A DNA stretch of 64,000 bases from Helicobacter heilmannii (lineage in GTDB: Bacteria; Campylobacterota; Campylobacteria; Campylobacterales; Helicobacteraceae). Under the pieces are notes generated by a model. The model made no database searches and had not been told where the DNA came from. It saw only the letters and a list, made by a program, of their open reading frames with translations. Below, piece by piece: positions 27,485 through 37,373 of this stretch. The position numbers and the translations under genes are program-made. The stretch lies in NCBI RefSeq assembly GCF_001283065.1, contig NZ_CDMK01000002.1, positions 131,049-195,048 on the forward strand, read 5' to 3'. Every line of letters begins with the position of its first letter. The stretch's first letter is position 1.

Positions 27485-28284
27485 TCGCCCCCACCGCCAT
27501 CATAGAAGCCGGGGCCAAGATCGACCCGAGTGTCCAGATCGGGCATTTTTGCGTGATCGGCCCTGATGTGGTTTTAGAAGCGGGGGTGAAACTCTACAAC
27601 AATGTAACGCTTTTAGGCCACACCACCATTAAGAAAAACAGCACCATCTTCCCCTACGCCGTGCTGGGTACAATCCCGCAGGATTTAAAATACGAGGGTG
27701 AGGAGTCCTATTTGATTGTCGGGGAGCGCAATTTGATCCGCGAGCATTGCATGATCAACCCGGGCACCAAGGGTGGGGGGCATCAAACGATCATTGGCAA
27801 TGACAATCTATTGATGGCGTATGTGCATGTCGCCCACGATTGTAAGATCGGTAACCATTGCATTTTAGCCAATGGCGTTACTTTGGCCGGGCACATTGAG
27901 ATCGCGGATTATGTTAATATCGGGGGGCTCACGGCGATCCACCAATTCACCCGCATCGCCAAGGGGTGTATGGTAGCTGGGGCGAGTGCTTTGGGTAAAG
28001 ATGTGCCCCCCTATTGCAATGTGGAGGGCAATCGGGCATTCATCCGCGGGCTAAACAGGCATCGCATGCGCAAGCTCTTGCAAAGCAACGAAATCGACTT
28101 TATCAGCGGGCTGTATAAAAAGCTCTTTGATTTAGACAGCACTTCCATCCGCGACAACGCCCAAAAGATTTTAGAGGAATACCCCAACAATCCCCACGCT
28201 AGAGAAATTTGCGAATTTGTTTTAGAAACCCAAAGGGGCATCGCCATTAAGGCGGGTTATTTTAAAGAACAGGAGGATGTGTGA
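27481..28284 (+). CDS. lpxA: UDP-GlcNAc acyltransferase LpxA
   Basis: LpxA transfers a hydroxyacyl chain from ACP to UDP-GlcNAc, the first step of lipid A synthesis in the cytosol. The 267 residues show hexapeptide repeats forming a left-handed beta-helix ([20 protein letters not shown] onward). The segment [20 protein letters not shown] near residues 112-131 contains the catalytic His, and a helical C-terminus follows ([14 protein letters not shown]). It overlaps fabZ by four bases and clpX by four bases (GTGA), which makes a tightly coupled set. Confidence 0.96.
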   Translation: MIAPTAIIEAGAKIDPSVQIGHFCVIGPDVVLEAGVKLYNNVTLLGHTTIKKNSTIFPYAVLGTIPQDLKYEGEESYLIVGERNLIREHCMINPGTKGGGHQTIIGNDNLLMAYVHVAHDCKIGNHCILANGVTLAGHIEIADYVNIGGLTAIHQFTRIAKGCMVAGASALGKDVPPYCNVEGNRAFIRGLNRHRMRKLLQSNEIDFISGLYKKLFDLDSTSIRDNAQKILEEYPNNPHAREICEFVLETQRGIAIKAGYFKEQEDV

Positions 28285-29579
28285 ATACCCGTTATTGCAG
28301 TTTTTGCAGCAAACCCGAGAACACTTTGCCCCACCACCGTCGCTTGGTGTTTTCGTCTAAAAAATCTGGTAAAGATATACACATTTGCGAATACTGCGTG
28401 GAGGTGATGCATCAAGAGTTGCATATCCCTATGCCTGGGGCCTTACTCAATGCGCCCCTCTCTACGCCCGAAGAAGCCCCTTTAGGCCATACCCAAACCC
28501 CCATAACCGCCCCCAAGCTTTTAAAAGAAGCTCTAGACCACTATGTCGTGGGGCAAGAGGAGGCCAAGAGGGTTTTAAGTGTGGCGGTTTATAACCACTA
28601 TAAACGCCTAAACCACCAAGAGAGCAAAGACCCCTTAAACCAAGAGGTGGAGATTTCTAAGTCTAATATTTTATTGGTGGGCCCCACGGGTAGCGGCAAA
28701 ACTTTAATGGCACAGACCTTGGCGCGCTTTTTAAATGTGCCCATTGCGATCAGCGATGCCACGAGTTTAACAGAGGCGGGGTATGTGGGCGAGGATGTGG
28801 AGAACATTTTAACCCGCTTGTTGCAAGCCAGCGATGGCGATGTAGCGCGGGCACAAAGAGGGATTGTGTTCATCGATGAGATCGATAAAATCGCCCGTTT
28901 GTCGGAAAACCGCTCGATCACAAGAGATGTCTCAGGCGAGGGTGTACAGCAAGCCCTTTTAAAAATCATCGAGGGCGCGGTGGTGAATGTCAGCCCTAAG
29001 GGCGGGCGCAAACACCCCAATGAAAACTTCGTGCAGATCGACACCACGAACATTTTATTCATCTGCGGTGGGGCGTTTGATGGGATCATCGACATCATCA
29101 AGCGCCGCATCCACAGCAATGTCCTAGGCTTTGGCAATGAGAAAAAGACCAAGGAACAACTAGAAAACATCTTGCACTTGGTCGAGCCAGAGGACTTGAT
29201 CTCCTACGGGCTGATCCCTGAACTCATCGGGCGCTTGCCCGTGATCTCCACCTTAAAACCCATTTCTAAAGAGGCGATGGTGGATATTTTGCAAAAGCCT
29301 AAAAACGCTCTCATCAAGCAATACCAAGCCTTGTTTCAAATGGACGGCGTGGAGCTGGTTTTTGAAGACGAGGCGATTGAAACGATCGCTGACTTGGCGA
29401 TCAAGCGCAAGGTGGGCGCTAGGGGGCTAAGAGCGATCATTGAGAGCTTTAGCCTAGACATCATGTTTGACTTGCCCACCTTGAAAGATTACCAAGTCAT
29501 CATCACCAAAGAGTGCGTGTTGCAACACGAAAAACCCTTGTTTATTAAAAAAAACAAACCCCTTTTAATGCCCTCTTAA
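28281..29579 (+). CDS. clpX: ATP-dependent Clp protease ATPase subunit ClpX
   Basis: ClpX unfolds tagged proteins, including those marked by tmRNA, and feeds them into ClpP. The 432-residue protein starts at a GTG that overlaps the lpxA stop. The N-terminal zinc domain has CSFC near residue 6 and CEYC near residue 37. The Walker A motif is G134-T141 (GPTGSGKT), Walker B is VFIDEIDKI near residue 195, and the pore and sensor region ([14 protein letters not shown]) is followed by the C-terminal small domain ([11 protein letters not shown]). No clpP lies nearby. Confidence 0.96.
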   Translation: MNTRYCSFCSKPENTLPHHRRLVFSSKKSGKDIHICEYCVEVMHQELHIPMPGALLNAPLSTPEEAPLGHTQTPITAPKLLKEALDHYVVGQEEAKRVLSVAVYNHYKRLNHQESKDPLNQEVEISKSNILLVGPTGSGKTLMAQTLARFLNVPIAISDATSLTEAGYVGEDVENILTRLLQASDGDVARAQRGIVFIDEIDKIARLSENRSITRDVSGEGVQQALLKIIEGAVVNVSPKGGRKHPNENFVQIDTTNILFICGGAFDGIIDIIKRRIHSNVLGFGNEKKTKEQLENILHLVEPEDLISYGLIPELIGRLPVISTLKPISKEAMVDILQKPKNALIKQYQALFQMDGVELVFEDEAIETIADLAIKRKVGARGLRAIIESFSLDIMFDLPTLKDYQVIITKECVLQHEKPLFIKKNKPLLMPS

Positions 29580-29596
29580 AACTAAAGGAAAGAGTC

Positions 29597-30634
29597 ATGA
29601 TCTTAGATAAACTAATCGGCGTGTTCTCCCACGATGTCGCCATTGACCTAGGCACTGCTAACACTGTGGTGTCTGTGAAGGGGCAGGGCATCATTATCAA
29701 TGAGCCCTCCATCGTGGCGGTCAAGCTCAACAAGTATGACCGTATGGAGGAAATCCTAGCCGTCGGTACCGAAGCCAAGGAAATGATTGGTAAGACCCCC
29801 GCGGGCGTACAGGCCATCCGCCCCATGAAAGACGGTGTGATTGCAGATTTTAACATCACGGAAAAAATGATCCGCTACTTCATCGAAAAGGCACATAAAC
29901 GCAAGTCCTTGATCCGCCCGCGCATCATGGTGTGCGTGCCTTATGGCCTAACCAGCGTGGAGCGCAAAGCAGTGAAAGAAAGCGCAATGAGTGCGGGGGC
30001 TAGGGAAGTCTTTTTGATTGAAGAGCCCATGGCAGCGGCCATTGGGGCGGGTTTGCCCGTCAAAGACCCACAAGGCAGCTTGATTGTCGACATCGGGGGG
30101 GGCACGACTGAAATTGGCGTGATTAGTCTAGGCGGATTGGTAGTGAGCAAGAGCATCCGTGTGGCGGGCAATAAATTGGACGCGAGCATCGTGGACTATG
30201 TGCGCAAGACCTATAACCTGCAGATTGGCGAGCGCACGGGCGAGGAGATCAAAATTGCCATCGGTTCTGCCATCGAGCTCAACCCCCCCTTGACGATGGA
30301 GGTGAGCGGGCGGGATCAAGTGAGCGGGATTTTAAACACCATTGAGCTCAATAGCGAGGATGTGAGAGAGGCCATTAAAGAGCAAATTAGAGAAATCAGC
30401 AATGCCTTAAAATCTGTGCTTGAAGAGGTCAAGCCTGATTTAGCAAGGGACTTAGTGGAAAATGGTGTGGTGCTCACCGGCGGGGGCGCGCTCATCCGTG
30501 GCTTGGATAAATATTTGAGCAATATTGTCAAGTTGCCCGTGTTTGTGGGTGAAGAACCCTTGCTTGCGGTGGCAAGAGGCACAAGCAAGGCGATCGAGGA
30601 CTTAGATCTACTTAGCTCTCTAGGGGAACTTTAG
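29597..30634 (+). CDS. mreB: Rod-shape-determining actin homologue MreB
   Basis: MreB polymerises under the inner membrane and guides cell-wall synthesis along the cell side. The 345 residues show the actin-fold phosphate loops: IDLGTANTVVSVKG near residues 17-30 and IVDIGGGTTEIGVISLGG near residues 160-177. The C-terminal adenosine motif is VVLTGGGALIRGLD. The ATG follows an AAAGGAAAG site. It lies 17 bases after clpX and 3 bases before mreC, so the shape genes are expressed with the lipid A genes. Confidence 0.97.
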   Translation: MILDKLIGVFSHDVAIDLGTANTVVSVKGQGIIINEPSIVAVKLNKYDRMEEILAVGTEAKEMIGKTPAGVQAIRPMKDGVIADFNITEKMIRYFIEKAHKRKSLIRPRIMVCVPYGLTSVERKAVKESAMSAGAREVFLIEEPMAAAIGAGLPVKDPQGSLIVDIGGGTTEIGVISLGGLVVSKSIRVAGNKLDASIVDYVRKTYNLQIGERTGEEIKIAIGSAIELNPPLTMEVSGRDQVSGILNTIELNSEDVREAIKEQIREISNALKSVLEEVKPDLARDLVENGVVLTGGGALIRGLDKYLSNIVKLPVFVGEEPLLAVARGTSKAIEDLDLLSSLGEL

Positions 30635-30637
30635 TTT

Positions 30638-31486
30638 TTGATTAGCCGGCGCACCCTTTTAGTTTTAATCACTATTTTTGGAGTGCTCTACTGGCTCAAC
30701 ATCAAAGGCTCGAGCAGTTTTATCAGCGATAAAATCCGTGTCTTTGTTCTCACCACCAAGGATAATTTGGTTTTTGCCTATCAAAAACACTTTGACCAAG
30801 CCCGCTTGCTTGAGGAGGATAGACAACAACTCAAAGCCTACGAGAGATTAAAGCTCGCCTACGCTAACCTCAGTGCTAAAAGCGAGGCTTTGGTCCTAGA
30901 ATTGGACGACTTGCAACAGCTCGAGCAAGCCCCCCAAGAACCCCCTTTGCAACCAGACTTCAAAGAACGAACCTGTCCCCCGAGCGCAGAGGTTACCAAC
31001 CCCGCCTACCTACTCCCAACCCCCACTTTCACCCCCGCACGCATTTATGGCTTTGCCAACATGGACAACCCCTATCGTGTGTTGCTAGACATCCACAAAC
31101 CCTATCCCAAGGATAAAATTTTAGGGCTGGTCGCCTTTAACCGGGTGCTTGGCACCATCATCCAACAAGATGGACGCTTTATAGGGCTCTTGCATGGCGA
31201 CAAGCAAATGAGCTATAGCGTGGTGGTAAAGAGCGGGCAAAGCACCTACTATGGCTTTGTGACGAACGAAAACTTTAAAACCTATGTGGATTTCCTGCCT
31301 TCTTACGCCGCTCTAAAGGTGGGCGATCCGATCTTTACCAGTGGGCTGGACCACATCTTTAGCCCAAACATCTATGTCGGCACGATTGCCAGCATTGAGG
31401 ACCACTACCTTTACAAAAAAGCCCTACTCAACATCAAACACCCCAAAAACATGCTCTTTGAGGCGATCGTTGTGGCGGTGCCTTAA
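30638..31486 (+). CDS. mreC: Rod-shape-determining protein MreC
   Basis: MreC is a bitopic periplasmic scaffold that links MreB to the elongation peptidoglycan synthases. The 282-residue protein has a TTG start at 30638, three bases after the mreB stop, with AGGGGA upstream within mreB. A transmembrane helix (RRTLLVLITIFGVLYWLNIK) is followed by a coiled coil at about residues 55-100 and the two beta domains typical of MreC (YRVLLDIHKPYPKDKILGLV, near residue 145). The stop TAA overlaps the next ATG by one base. Confidence 0.92.
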   Translation: MISRRTLLVLITIFGVLYWLNIKGSSSFISDKIRVFVLTTKDNLVFAYQKHFDQARLLEEDRQQLKAYERLKLAYANLSAKSEALVLELDDLQQLEQAPQEPPLQPDFKERTCPPSAEVTNPAYLLPTPTFTPARIYGFANMDNPYRVLLDIHKPYPKDKILGLVAFNRVLGTIIQQDGRFIGLLHGDKQMSYSVVVKSGQSTYYGFVTNENFKTYVDFLPSYAALKVGDPIFTSGLDHIFSPNIYVGTIASIEDHYLYKKALLNIKHPKNMLFEAIVVAVP

Positions 31487-32325
31487 TGCGCCCCCTGCTC
31501 TTAAGCTTTGCTTCTTTCTTCTTTATCGGATGCATGGGCATGATGCCTTTTATGATGATGCCTGTCATGTCTGGACTCTCTAGCGATAATGAGGACAGTC
31601 TCAAGCAAACCCACCAAGGCTTGTTTGACGATGATGATGACGATGGCCCACCCGTGTATTACACGCGCCTAGACCCTGTCATGCTAGACACGCCTGAGGA
31701 GCAGGCCCAAAAAGAGCAAGCCAATCTAGAAAAGCAATTAGGCGGCAAGGTGAAAGAGCCTAAAAAGCCCCAAGCTGGCGAAACAAGCGGGCTCAGCTCC
31801 CAAGACATCCAAGGTACACCCATGCCAAATGGGATTGAGATTCAGCGCACGCAGGTGATGGACGAGCTTAAAAACACCCAGGAAGCCTACGCCAAAGAGC
31901 CCAAAAAGACCCAAGAGTCCTACCACACGCTGTTAAACTACTGCGCCAAAAACGCCTTGTTTAACGAGCTGGGGGCGCATTTGATCATCAAGGCGAGCGA
32001 AACCAAGCAATGCGCGCGCATGCAAAAGGCCTACTTTGTGGTGCTAAGCCAGCACTACAGCCAAATAGAGCCCATCAACCAGCCCAAAGTCGCCCTGCAC
32101 GACATCATCGTGGGTTGCAACACCCAAATAGACCATCAAAAAATTTTGCAAAGCGCGTTTTTTGCTCGACTAAAGCCGGACATCACTAGCCCCAAAGACC
32201 GCTATTTGTTGCGCCACTTTACCCACGCCAAGCCCTTAAATGGCGACAAGCTCCACGCCCTGCTAGAAGACCCCAAACTTGGCGAAAAGTTCTACCGCTG
32301 CCAATACTTCATACAGCTTAAATAG
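31486..32325 (+). CDS. Unrecognised putative lipoprotein linked to mreBC
   Basis: 279 residues. The N-terminus has a short hydrophobic stretch ending FFIGC, a weak lipobox with Cys16 as the likely lipidation site. A Met-rich segment follows (CMGMMPFMMMPVMSG). Around residue 50 is a run of six Asp, then a Lys/Gln/Glu/Pro-rich linker and a C-terminal domain from about residue 140 with several cysteines and His. I do not recognise a family. It overlaps mreC by one base (TAATG), so it is expressed with the cell-shape genes. Its last 8 bases overlap the convergent rlmN gene. A role in the periplasmic elongation machinery is only an inference from position. Confidence 0.6.
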   Translation: MRPLLLSFASFFFIGCMGMMPFMMMPVMSGLSSDNEDSLKQTHQGLFDDDDDDGPPVYYTRLDPVMLDTPEEQAQKEQANLEKQLGGKVKEPKKPQAGETSGLSSQDIQGTPMPNGIEIQRTQVMDELKNTQEAYAKEPKKTQESYHTLLNYCAKNALFNELGAHLIIKASETKQCARMQKAYFVVLSQHYSQIEPINQPKVALHDIIVGCNTQIDHQKILQSAFFARLKPDITSPKDRYLLRHFTHAKPLNGDKLHALLEDPKLGEKFYRCQYFIQLK

Positions 32326-33397
32326 TCAAACTCTGTTTCTTTTCACGCAGTTGCCCGCACGCGGCACTGATGTCTAGCCCCTTAGAGATACGCAGGGTGC
32401 ATAAAAGCCCCTTTTGGTTTAAAAAGTCCGCAAATTGCTCGACCTTATCCAAGTCTGGGCACTCAAACTTTAAACTTGGATTGGGGTTGTAGGGGATTAA
32501 ATTCACCTTGGCCTTGAGCCCGTTTAAAAGCTTTAACAACGCCTTGGCGTGCTCGAGCCCATCGTTATAATCTTTAATCACCAAGTATTCAAACATGACC
32601 CTTTTTCGTGTATCCACAGGGAAGCGTTTAATGGCTTGGATTAGGGCTTCTAGGTTGTAGGTTTTGTTAATCGGCATGAGTTTTGAGCGCAGGGTGTCAT
32701 TCACCGCGTGTAAAGAAATGGCTAATTGCACGCCTAAATCCAGTGCCCCTAAAGCGTCTATCACGGGCACAACCCCGCTTGTGGAAATGGTGATGCGCCT
32801 TGGGGAAATGTTTAGCCCATGTGGATCGCTTAAAATCCCAAGCGCCTTCACCACCTCCTTAAAATTATGCAAGGGCTCGCCCATGCCCATGAAGACCAAA
32901 TTAATGCCCTTGGTGGGTTCTAAGTTATGCTCTCTTTTTAAAGTCACCACTTGCTCTACGATTTCGCCTGCGTTTAAGTCTCTAACAAAACCTCCCCTAG
33001 CCGTGGCGCAAAACACACACCCAACCTTGCATCCAATTTGTGAGCTTAGACAAAAAGTCAGTTTCTCTTGCGCCACAATATGCCCGTTTTCATCCATCTG
33101 TGTGGGCTTCATCACCATAAACACGCTCTCAAAGCTATGCTGATCTGGGGTGAGAAATAAATACTTTTCGCTTTTATCGCTGCTGCACTCTTTAGCCCCA
33201 ACGCTTAGAGTTTGCACGCAAAAATCCCTATCTAAGCACGCCCGAAACGCCTTGGATACATTGTGCATTTGGGCTGTTGAGGTGGCGTAGTGGTGGTAAA
33301 GCCAGCTAAAGACTTGCTTAGCCACAAAGGGCTTAAAGCCCTTGGATGCCGTGTAATCTTGCAATTCATTTAAAGAGAGATTGTAAAGAGAGGGCAT
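32318..33397 (-). CDS. rlmN: Dual-specificity rRNA/tRNA (adenine-C2)-methyltransferase RlmN
   Basis: RlmN is a radical-SAM enzyme that methylates C2 of A2503 in 23S rRNA and A37 in some tRNAs. The 359-residue protein has the cluster motif CxxxCxxC at C123, C127 and C130 (CKVGCVFC). Further family blocks are NLVFMGMGEPLHN and RRITISTSGVVPVID, and the C-terminal ISAACGQLR contains the second catalytic Cys. The start ATG at 33397 is divergent from dcd across an 85-base gap. The stop overlaps the convergent lipoprotein gene by 8 bases. Confidence 0.95.
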   Translation of the reverse strand: MPSLYNLSLNELQDYTASKGFKPFVAKQVFSWLYHHYATSTAQMHNVSKAFRACLDRDFCVQTLSVGAKECSSDKSEKYLFLTPDQHSFESVFMVMKPTQMDENGHIVAQEKLTFCLSSQIGCKVGCVFCATARGGFVRDLNAGEIVEQVVTLKREHNLEPTKGINLVFMGMGEPLHNFKEVVKALGILSDPHGLNISPRRITISTSGVVPVIDALGALDLGVQLAISLHAVNDTLRSKLMPINKTYNLEALIQAIKRFPVDTRKRVMFEYLVIKDYNDGLEHAKALLKLLNGLKAKVNLIPYNPNPSLKFECPDLDKVEQFADFLNQKGLLCTLRISKGLDISAACGQLREKKQSLTI

Positions 33398-33457
33398 ACA
33401 TAACCTTTTTCTCTATTCTTAACAAGGCACAGCTTAAACAAGCTTAAAAGGCTGTGT

Positions 33458-33463
33458 TATAAT
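33458..33463 (+). promoter_or_regulatory. -10 box of the dcd promoter
   Basis: A perfect TATAAT lies 20 bases before the dcd ATG at 33483. An ATG at 33462 overlaps this box, so it cannot be the start codon of the mRNA made here. This decides the dcd start and implies a very short leader. Confidence 0.7.
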
Positions 33464-33482
33464 GGAGTTTTTGGAGGTTCTT

Positions 33483-34040
33483 ATGGGCTTAAAAGCGGAC
33501 ACTTGGATTAAAGAGATGAGCGAGCAGCACGCCATGATCACCCCCTTTTGCGAAAAGCAAGTCAGCAAGGGCACGATTAGCTATGGCTTGAGCAGTTATG
33601 GTTATGACATCCGGGTGGGCACAGAGTTTATGCTCTTTGAATGCCAAAAGGGCATTGTGGACCCTAAGCATTTTGATCCCAGCCTTGTTAGCACCCTCAA
33701 TACGCCAGATTTTATCACCATCCCGCCCAACGCCTTTGCATTGGCCCATAGCATTGAATACATCAAGATGCCCAAAGATGTGCTAGCTATCTGCTTGGGC
33801 AAAAGTACTTATGCGCGCTGTGGGATCATCGTCAATGTGACACCCTTTGAGCCGGAGTTTGAAGGGCACATCACCATTGAGATTTCTAACACCACTTCTT
33901 TGCCAGCTAAGGTCTATGCCAATGAGGGCATTGCCCAAGTGATTTTTTTGCAAGCTGATAGTGTATGCGCTACCAGTTACAAAGACAAACAGGGCAAATA
34001 CCAAGGGCAACAAGGGATCACCTTGCCTAGAGTGCCTTAG
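33483..34040 (+). CDS. dcd: dCTP deaminase
   Basis: Dcd converts dCTP to dUTP, feeding dTTP synthesis. The ATG at 33483 follows TTGGAGG and gives [12 protein letters not shown], the start known from H. pylori, with 185 residues in total. Conserved blocks are [19 protein letters not shown] near residues 26-44, [20 protein letters not shown] near residues 100-119 with the nucleotide-binding Lys-Ser, and [15 protein letters not shown] with the catalytic Glu. It is the last housekeeping gene before the AT-richer accessory region. Confidence 0.95.
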   Translation: MGLKADTWIKEMSEQHAMITPFCEKQVSKGTISYGLSSYGYDIRVGTEFMLFECQKGIVDPKHFDPSLVSTLNTPDFITIPPNAFALAHSIEYIKMPKDVLAICLGKSTYARCGIIVNVTPFEPEFEGHITIEISNTTSLPAKVYANEGIAQVIFLQADSVCATSYKDKQGKYQGQQGITLPRVP

Positions 34041-34099
34041 AACTATAAGACTATGTGGGTGTAATATTTTCTTGGAGGAATCTCTTGAGGGTATTTGGA

Positions 34100-34993
34100 T
34101 TAAAAATAGCCAGATTTAAGGACATTCTCTTCGTTTAAGTCTCCATCTTGTATTTGAGAGATGATGTGATCAATAAATCTTTTAAAAACATCTATAGAAT
34201 AAAGATGAGATTTTAGGTATTTTACATAGTCTGTGCGCCCGTTTTGTCGCCCCGCATAGGTGTTATACTTTTTTCTGACATTTGAGCTAATGCGCTTGGC
34301 CTTTCTTGTGATCAATATCTCATCGATGTCTGTTGTGGCGGTGTTAATGGGTGTCATGTCCAAAAAATCGCACAGCAAATAATACTTAGCTCCCATGACC
34401 GCCCGTTTTATGTCATGCGCACTCGCAGAAGCCTCTTAAAACATGGTTTTATCAAGATTGGTCTTTAGTTCAGCAACAACATAACCCAAATGGGTGACGA
34501 GTGTTTTAGTTTCTTTGATCGCAAAGTCCTTAGAGTGCGAGGCCTTAAGATATCATGTTTTGCTGATAGAAAAATCTTGATCTTTGGTTTTAAGGCTAAT
34601 GCCTCCCCCTACTTCTTGTGTGCGCAAATTTGATTGAAAAGATACTGAAGAAAAAATAGGGATTTGTGTATTGATCTCAAAAGGATAACTTCCAAATTGC
34701 ATTTCAAGACACCTTTTAACAAATATGGGTAAAAACTCTTCAATCACTGTGTTATCGAGCTTAAGTTGCCCTTTTTGGCGGTATAGAAAATCTTCATGAC
34801 TATCAAAAATCACATCAACATCTATGAAAAATTTATAATCATCGAGAAGGCAAACGAGTTTACTAACCAAATCATCTAAATTTTTTCCCGATACAGAGTT
34901 TAGGTTTGCAATCCAGTTTTTATATACAGGAATTGCCCTTGAAAGCCTATCCACATCGCAAGGGGGTATTTTATTGCTGCATTGTGCTGCCAT
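34100..34993 (-). pseudogene. Restriction endonuclease gene with two in-frame stops
   Basis: One minus-strand frame of 298 codons runs from the ATG at 34993 (GGGGAG site upstream, MAAQCSNKIPPCDVDR) to a stop at 34100. It is broken by TGA at 34553-34555 and TAA at 34436-34438, with no frame change. Between and after the stops the frame reads as good protein (VVAELKTNLDKTMF, then EASASAHDIKRAV, then YLLCDFLDMTPINTATTDID). The KTMF-stop-EASA junction suggests a CAA-to-TAA change. The central motifs resemble, from memory, type II endonucleases of the Bpu10I family; this is not checked. It starts 22 bases after the end of the broken methylase gene, as in a restriction-modification operon. Base composition is clearly lower in G+C than in neighbours. 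Confidence 0.65.
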
Positions 34994-35015
34994 AATTTTC
35001 TCCCCATGGACACCA

Positions 35016-36183
35016 TTAAGCATGGAATATCTCCGATGGATTGACTTTATTGGCAGATTTGATCGCCTCCTCAAGTAAAATTTTATTCGGGTTATCTAGG
35101 TAATATTTGGAGTAAAGAGCATTGATTGCAATCTTGCGTGCCTGTGTGGTGATCAGGTCATCAGAAACTTCTAAAATTTTATTCTTTGTTAAATGGATAA
35201 TGTCCTCATAGATCATTTTTCCATAACGATTTTTATACATTCTCTCTTGCCTCAGCAAAAAGGATAGCCCAAGGACTTCCAGCGCAATCCTGTGAATAAG
35301 TGCGCTATTGTAAAACGAATAACCCAAAACATTAGACTCTCTCCCAACGACAAAAACCAATCTAGCTCCCATCTTAGAAACTCTGCAAATTTCTTTAAGA
35401 GTTAATGCCATATCTATACAATATTGAATCACTGTTAATAACCGATTACCCCTATGCTTTCTATTCGCTCCAAACTCGCTTTTTGCTATAGTTAAAACAT
35501 TGTAACCCAGCAATTCTACAGATGCTCTATAATTTTGGTGGTAATTAAACACATTGATATAAGGTGGTGAGGTTAAGACCATATCCACGCTTTCATTTTC
35601 CAAGGGCAAATGCCTTGCATCGCCATGTATTGCTTTAATAGCGCGCGTACAATGTGGAAGCTCAAGAATGATTTTTTTAAGAAAGAGCCATTTTTCATGC
35701 AAATATTTTACTAAAAAGCCATTTTTAAAAATATCCATTAAAACAACTAATGTTGATAAAATATCTTTGATTTGCGGGTATGGATTTGTATGGATATTCT
35801 GTATTAAAATTTGAGCAAAGTGATCAAAGCGAGTCGCCTGCTCAATAATCTCATCAATCTGCTTTAACAACACCTGTTTTTCAGATAAATTAAGTGTTGC
35901 CAGCTCATACACCTTAAGCCATGTAATAAGCCGAGGCGTTCAATTCAACCCCAAACCCACTTATATTTTTTCGCAAACACTCATACAACACTGTGCCGGA
36001 GCCCAAAAATGGGTCTAGGACACAAAAAGTATCTTTGGCATACTTGTCTAAAATGACCTGCACAAATTGAGGAGAGAACTGACCATTCCAAGTAAATAGA
36101 TTAGATCTTGTTTTGATATTGATATTTAGTATATCCTGAGAAATCTCAGTTTTATCAATCCTAATTTTTTCAAAACAAGACAT
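35016..36183 (-). pseudogene. DNA methyltransferase gene with a frameshift
   Basis: The ATG at 36183 has a GGAGG site and opens a frame carrying SAM-binding motif I (VLDPFLGSGTVLYEC) that ends at TAA 35914-35916 after AYYMA. A second frame, one base off, takes over there (VYELATLNLSEKQV) and runs to 35016. It carries catalytic motif IV TSPPYINVFNYHQNYR near 35560. Removing one T near 35916 joins the halves as AYYMA-K-VYELA, so this looks like a single methylase of about 388 residues broken by an apparent 1-base insertion. The SPPY motif fits a cytosine-N4 or adenine-N6 amino-methylase. If the halves are expressed separately they might still assemble, but neither alone has both motifs. Confidence 0.7.
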
Positions 36184-36222
36184 AGACACCTCCAAACCCC
36201 GCAAACCAAATGATAACTAGCA

Positions 36223-36247
36223 GTTAGTATAATTTCATGTTAGTATA
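36223..36247. repeat. 9-base direct repeat in the methylase promoter
   Basis: GTTAGTATA occurs at 36223-36231 and 36239-36247, with starts 16 bases apart. On the minus strand each copy reads TATACTAAC and contains a -10-like TATACT. The pair sits 40-64 bases upstream of the methylase ATG, and divergently upstream of the permease gene. It could be a duplicated promoter or an operator of the restriction cassette. Confidence 0.45.
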
Positions 36248-36365
36248 GCTGTGCTGTTTTAGAGCATGCTTTGCATACATAAAACCCCAGTCTTTGGCTA
36301 ACTAAGCCCTTTATGCGCTTTTTTCTGTAAAATATCCCTTTCATTACAAAGTGCAAGGACGGCTT

Positions 36366-37373
36366 TTGGATTTACAGGCACGGCGTTGGCAGGCGTTTAA
36401 GGCAAACAAGCGGGCGTTTTATGCGCTAGTGGTGTTTGTCGTGTTGTTTGTACTCTCACTGGGGGCTGAGCTTTGGGTCAATGACAAGCCCCTATTCATC
36501 TATAAGGACCACAAAGCCTATTTTCCCATTTTTAAAGACTACCCAGAAACCACCTTTGGAGGGGATTTTTACACCAGCGCGGACTACACCGACCCTTTCG
36601 TGAAAAACCACCTGCTTAAGAATGCTTTTGTGATCTGGCCCCTCGTGCCTTACTCTTATGACACCATTATCATGGATTTAAAACAACCCGCTCCCACCTC
36701 TCCTAGTCTCAAGCACTGGCTGGGCACAGATGATCAAGCCCGCGATGTGCTGGCCAGACTGGTCTATGGTTACCGCATCTCCATTTTGTTTGGCTTGCTT
36801 TTGAGCGCGTGTAGTGTCGTGCTAGGTGTGGCAGCGGGCGCACTGCAGGGCTATTATGGCGGACTCTTGGATTTACTAGGGCAACGGCTCATAGAAATTT
36901 GGAGCGGGATTCCCACTCTGTTTTTACTCATTATTCTATCTAGTATGTTCACCCCTAGTTTTTGGTGGCTTTTGCTTTTAGTGCTCGCCTTTAGTTGGAT
37001 GGGCTTAGCCCAGGTGGTGCGCACCGAGTTTTTAAGAGGGCGCAATATGGACTATGTACGCGCGTCTTATGCGCTAGGTGTGGGCGATATTAGGGTGATC
37101 TTTTATCACATCTTGCCCAATGCCATGGTAGCCACGATTACTTACATCCCCTTCATTATGGCAGGTAGCATTGGCTCTTTGGTGAGTTTGGATTTTCTAG
37201 GCTTTGGCATGCCAGTAGGCAGCGCGTCTTTGGGCGAATTGCTCAACCAGGGTAAAAATAATCTCTACGCGCCCCATTTGGCCCTGGTGGGTTTTTTTGC
37301 CATTGCTCTGTTGCTCTCTATTTTGGTCTTTATTGGAGAGGGGGTGCGCGATGCCTTTAACCCAGCCAAATAA
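36366..37373 (+). CDS. oppC: Oligopeptide ABC transporter permease (OppC/YejE type)
   Basis: An inner-membrane permease of about 335 residues. The first transmembrane helix lies near residues 20-40. A large periplasmic loop of about 90 residues (YKDHKAYFPIFKDYPETTFG) is typical of the YejE branch that takes up peptides such as microcin C. The permease domain follows from HWLGTDDQARDVLARLVYG, and the ATPase-contact loop is YVRASYALGVGDIRVIFYHI. I favour the TTG at 36366 because AAGGAC lies upstream; a GTG at 36351 is in frame but has no ribosome site. H. pylori has the same permease-ATPase pair (HP0251-HP0250). No binding protein or OppB is in the window. It is flanked by restriction genes on both sides. 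Confidence 0.88.
   Translation: MDLQARRWQAFKANKRAFYALVVFVVLFVLSLGAELWVNDKPLFIYKDHKAYFPIFKDYPETTFGGDFYTSADYTDPFVKNHLLKNAFVIWPLVPYSYDTIIMDLKQPAPTSPSLKHWLGTDDQARDVLARLVYGYRISILFGLLLSACSVVLGVAAGALQGYYGGLLDLLGQRLIEIWSGIPTLFLLIILSSMFTPSFWWLLLLVLAFSWMGLAQVVRTEFLRGRNMDYVRASYALGVGDIRVIFYHILPNAMVATITYIPFIMAGSIGSLVSLDFLGFGMPVGSASLGELLNQGKNNLYAPHLALVGFFAIALLLSILVFIGEGVRDAFNPAK

Noticed and set aside
34100-34396. A separate 98-residue gene
   Set aside because: It is in the same frame as the upstream 34553-34993 segment and continues the same protein after a nonsense codon.
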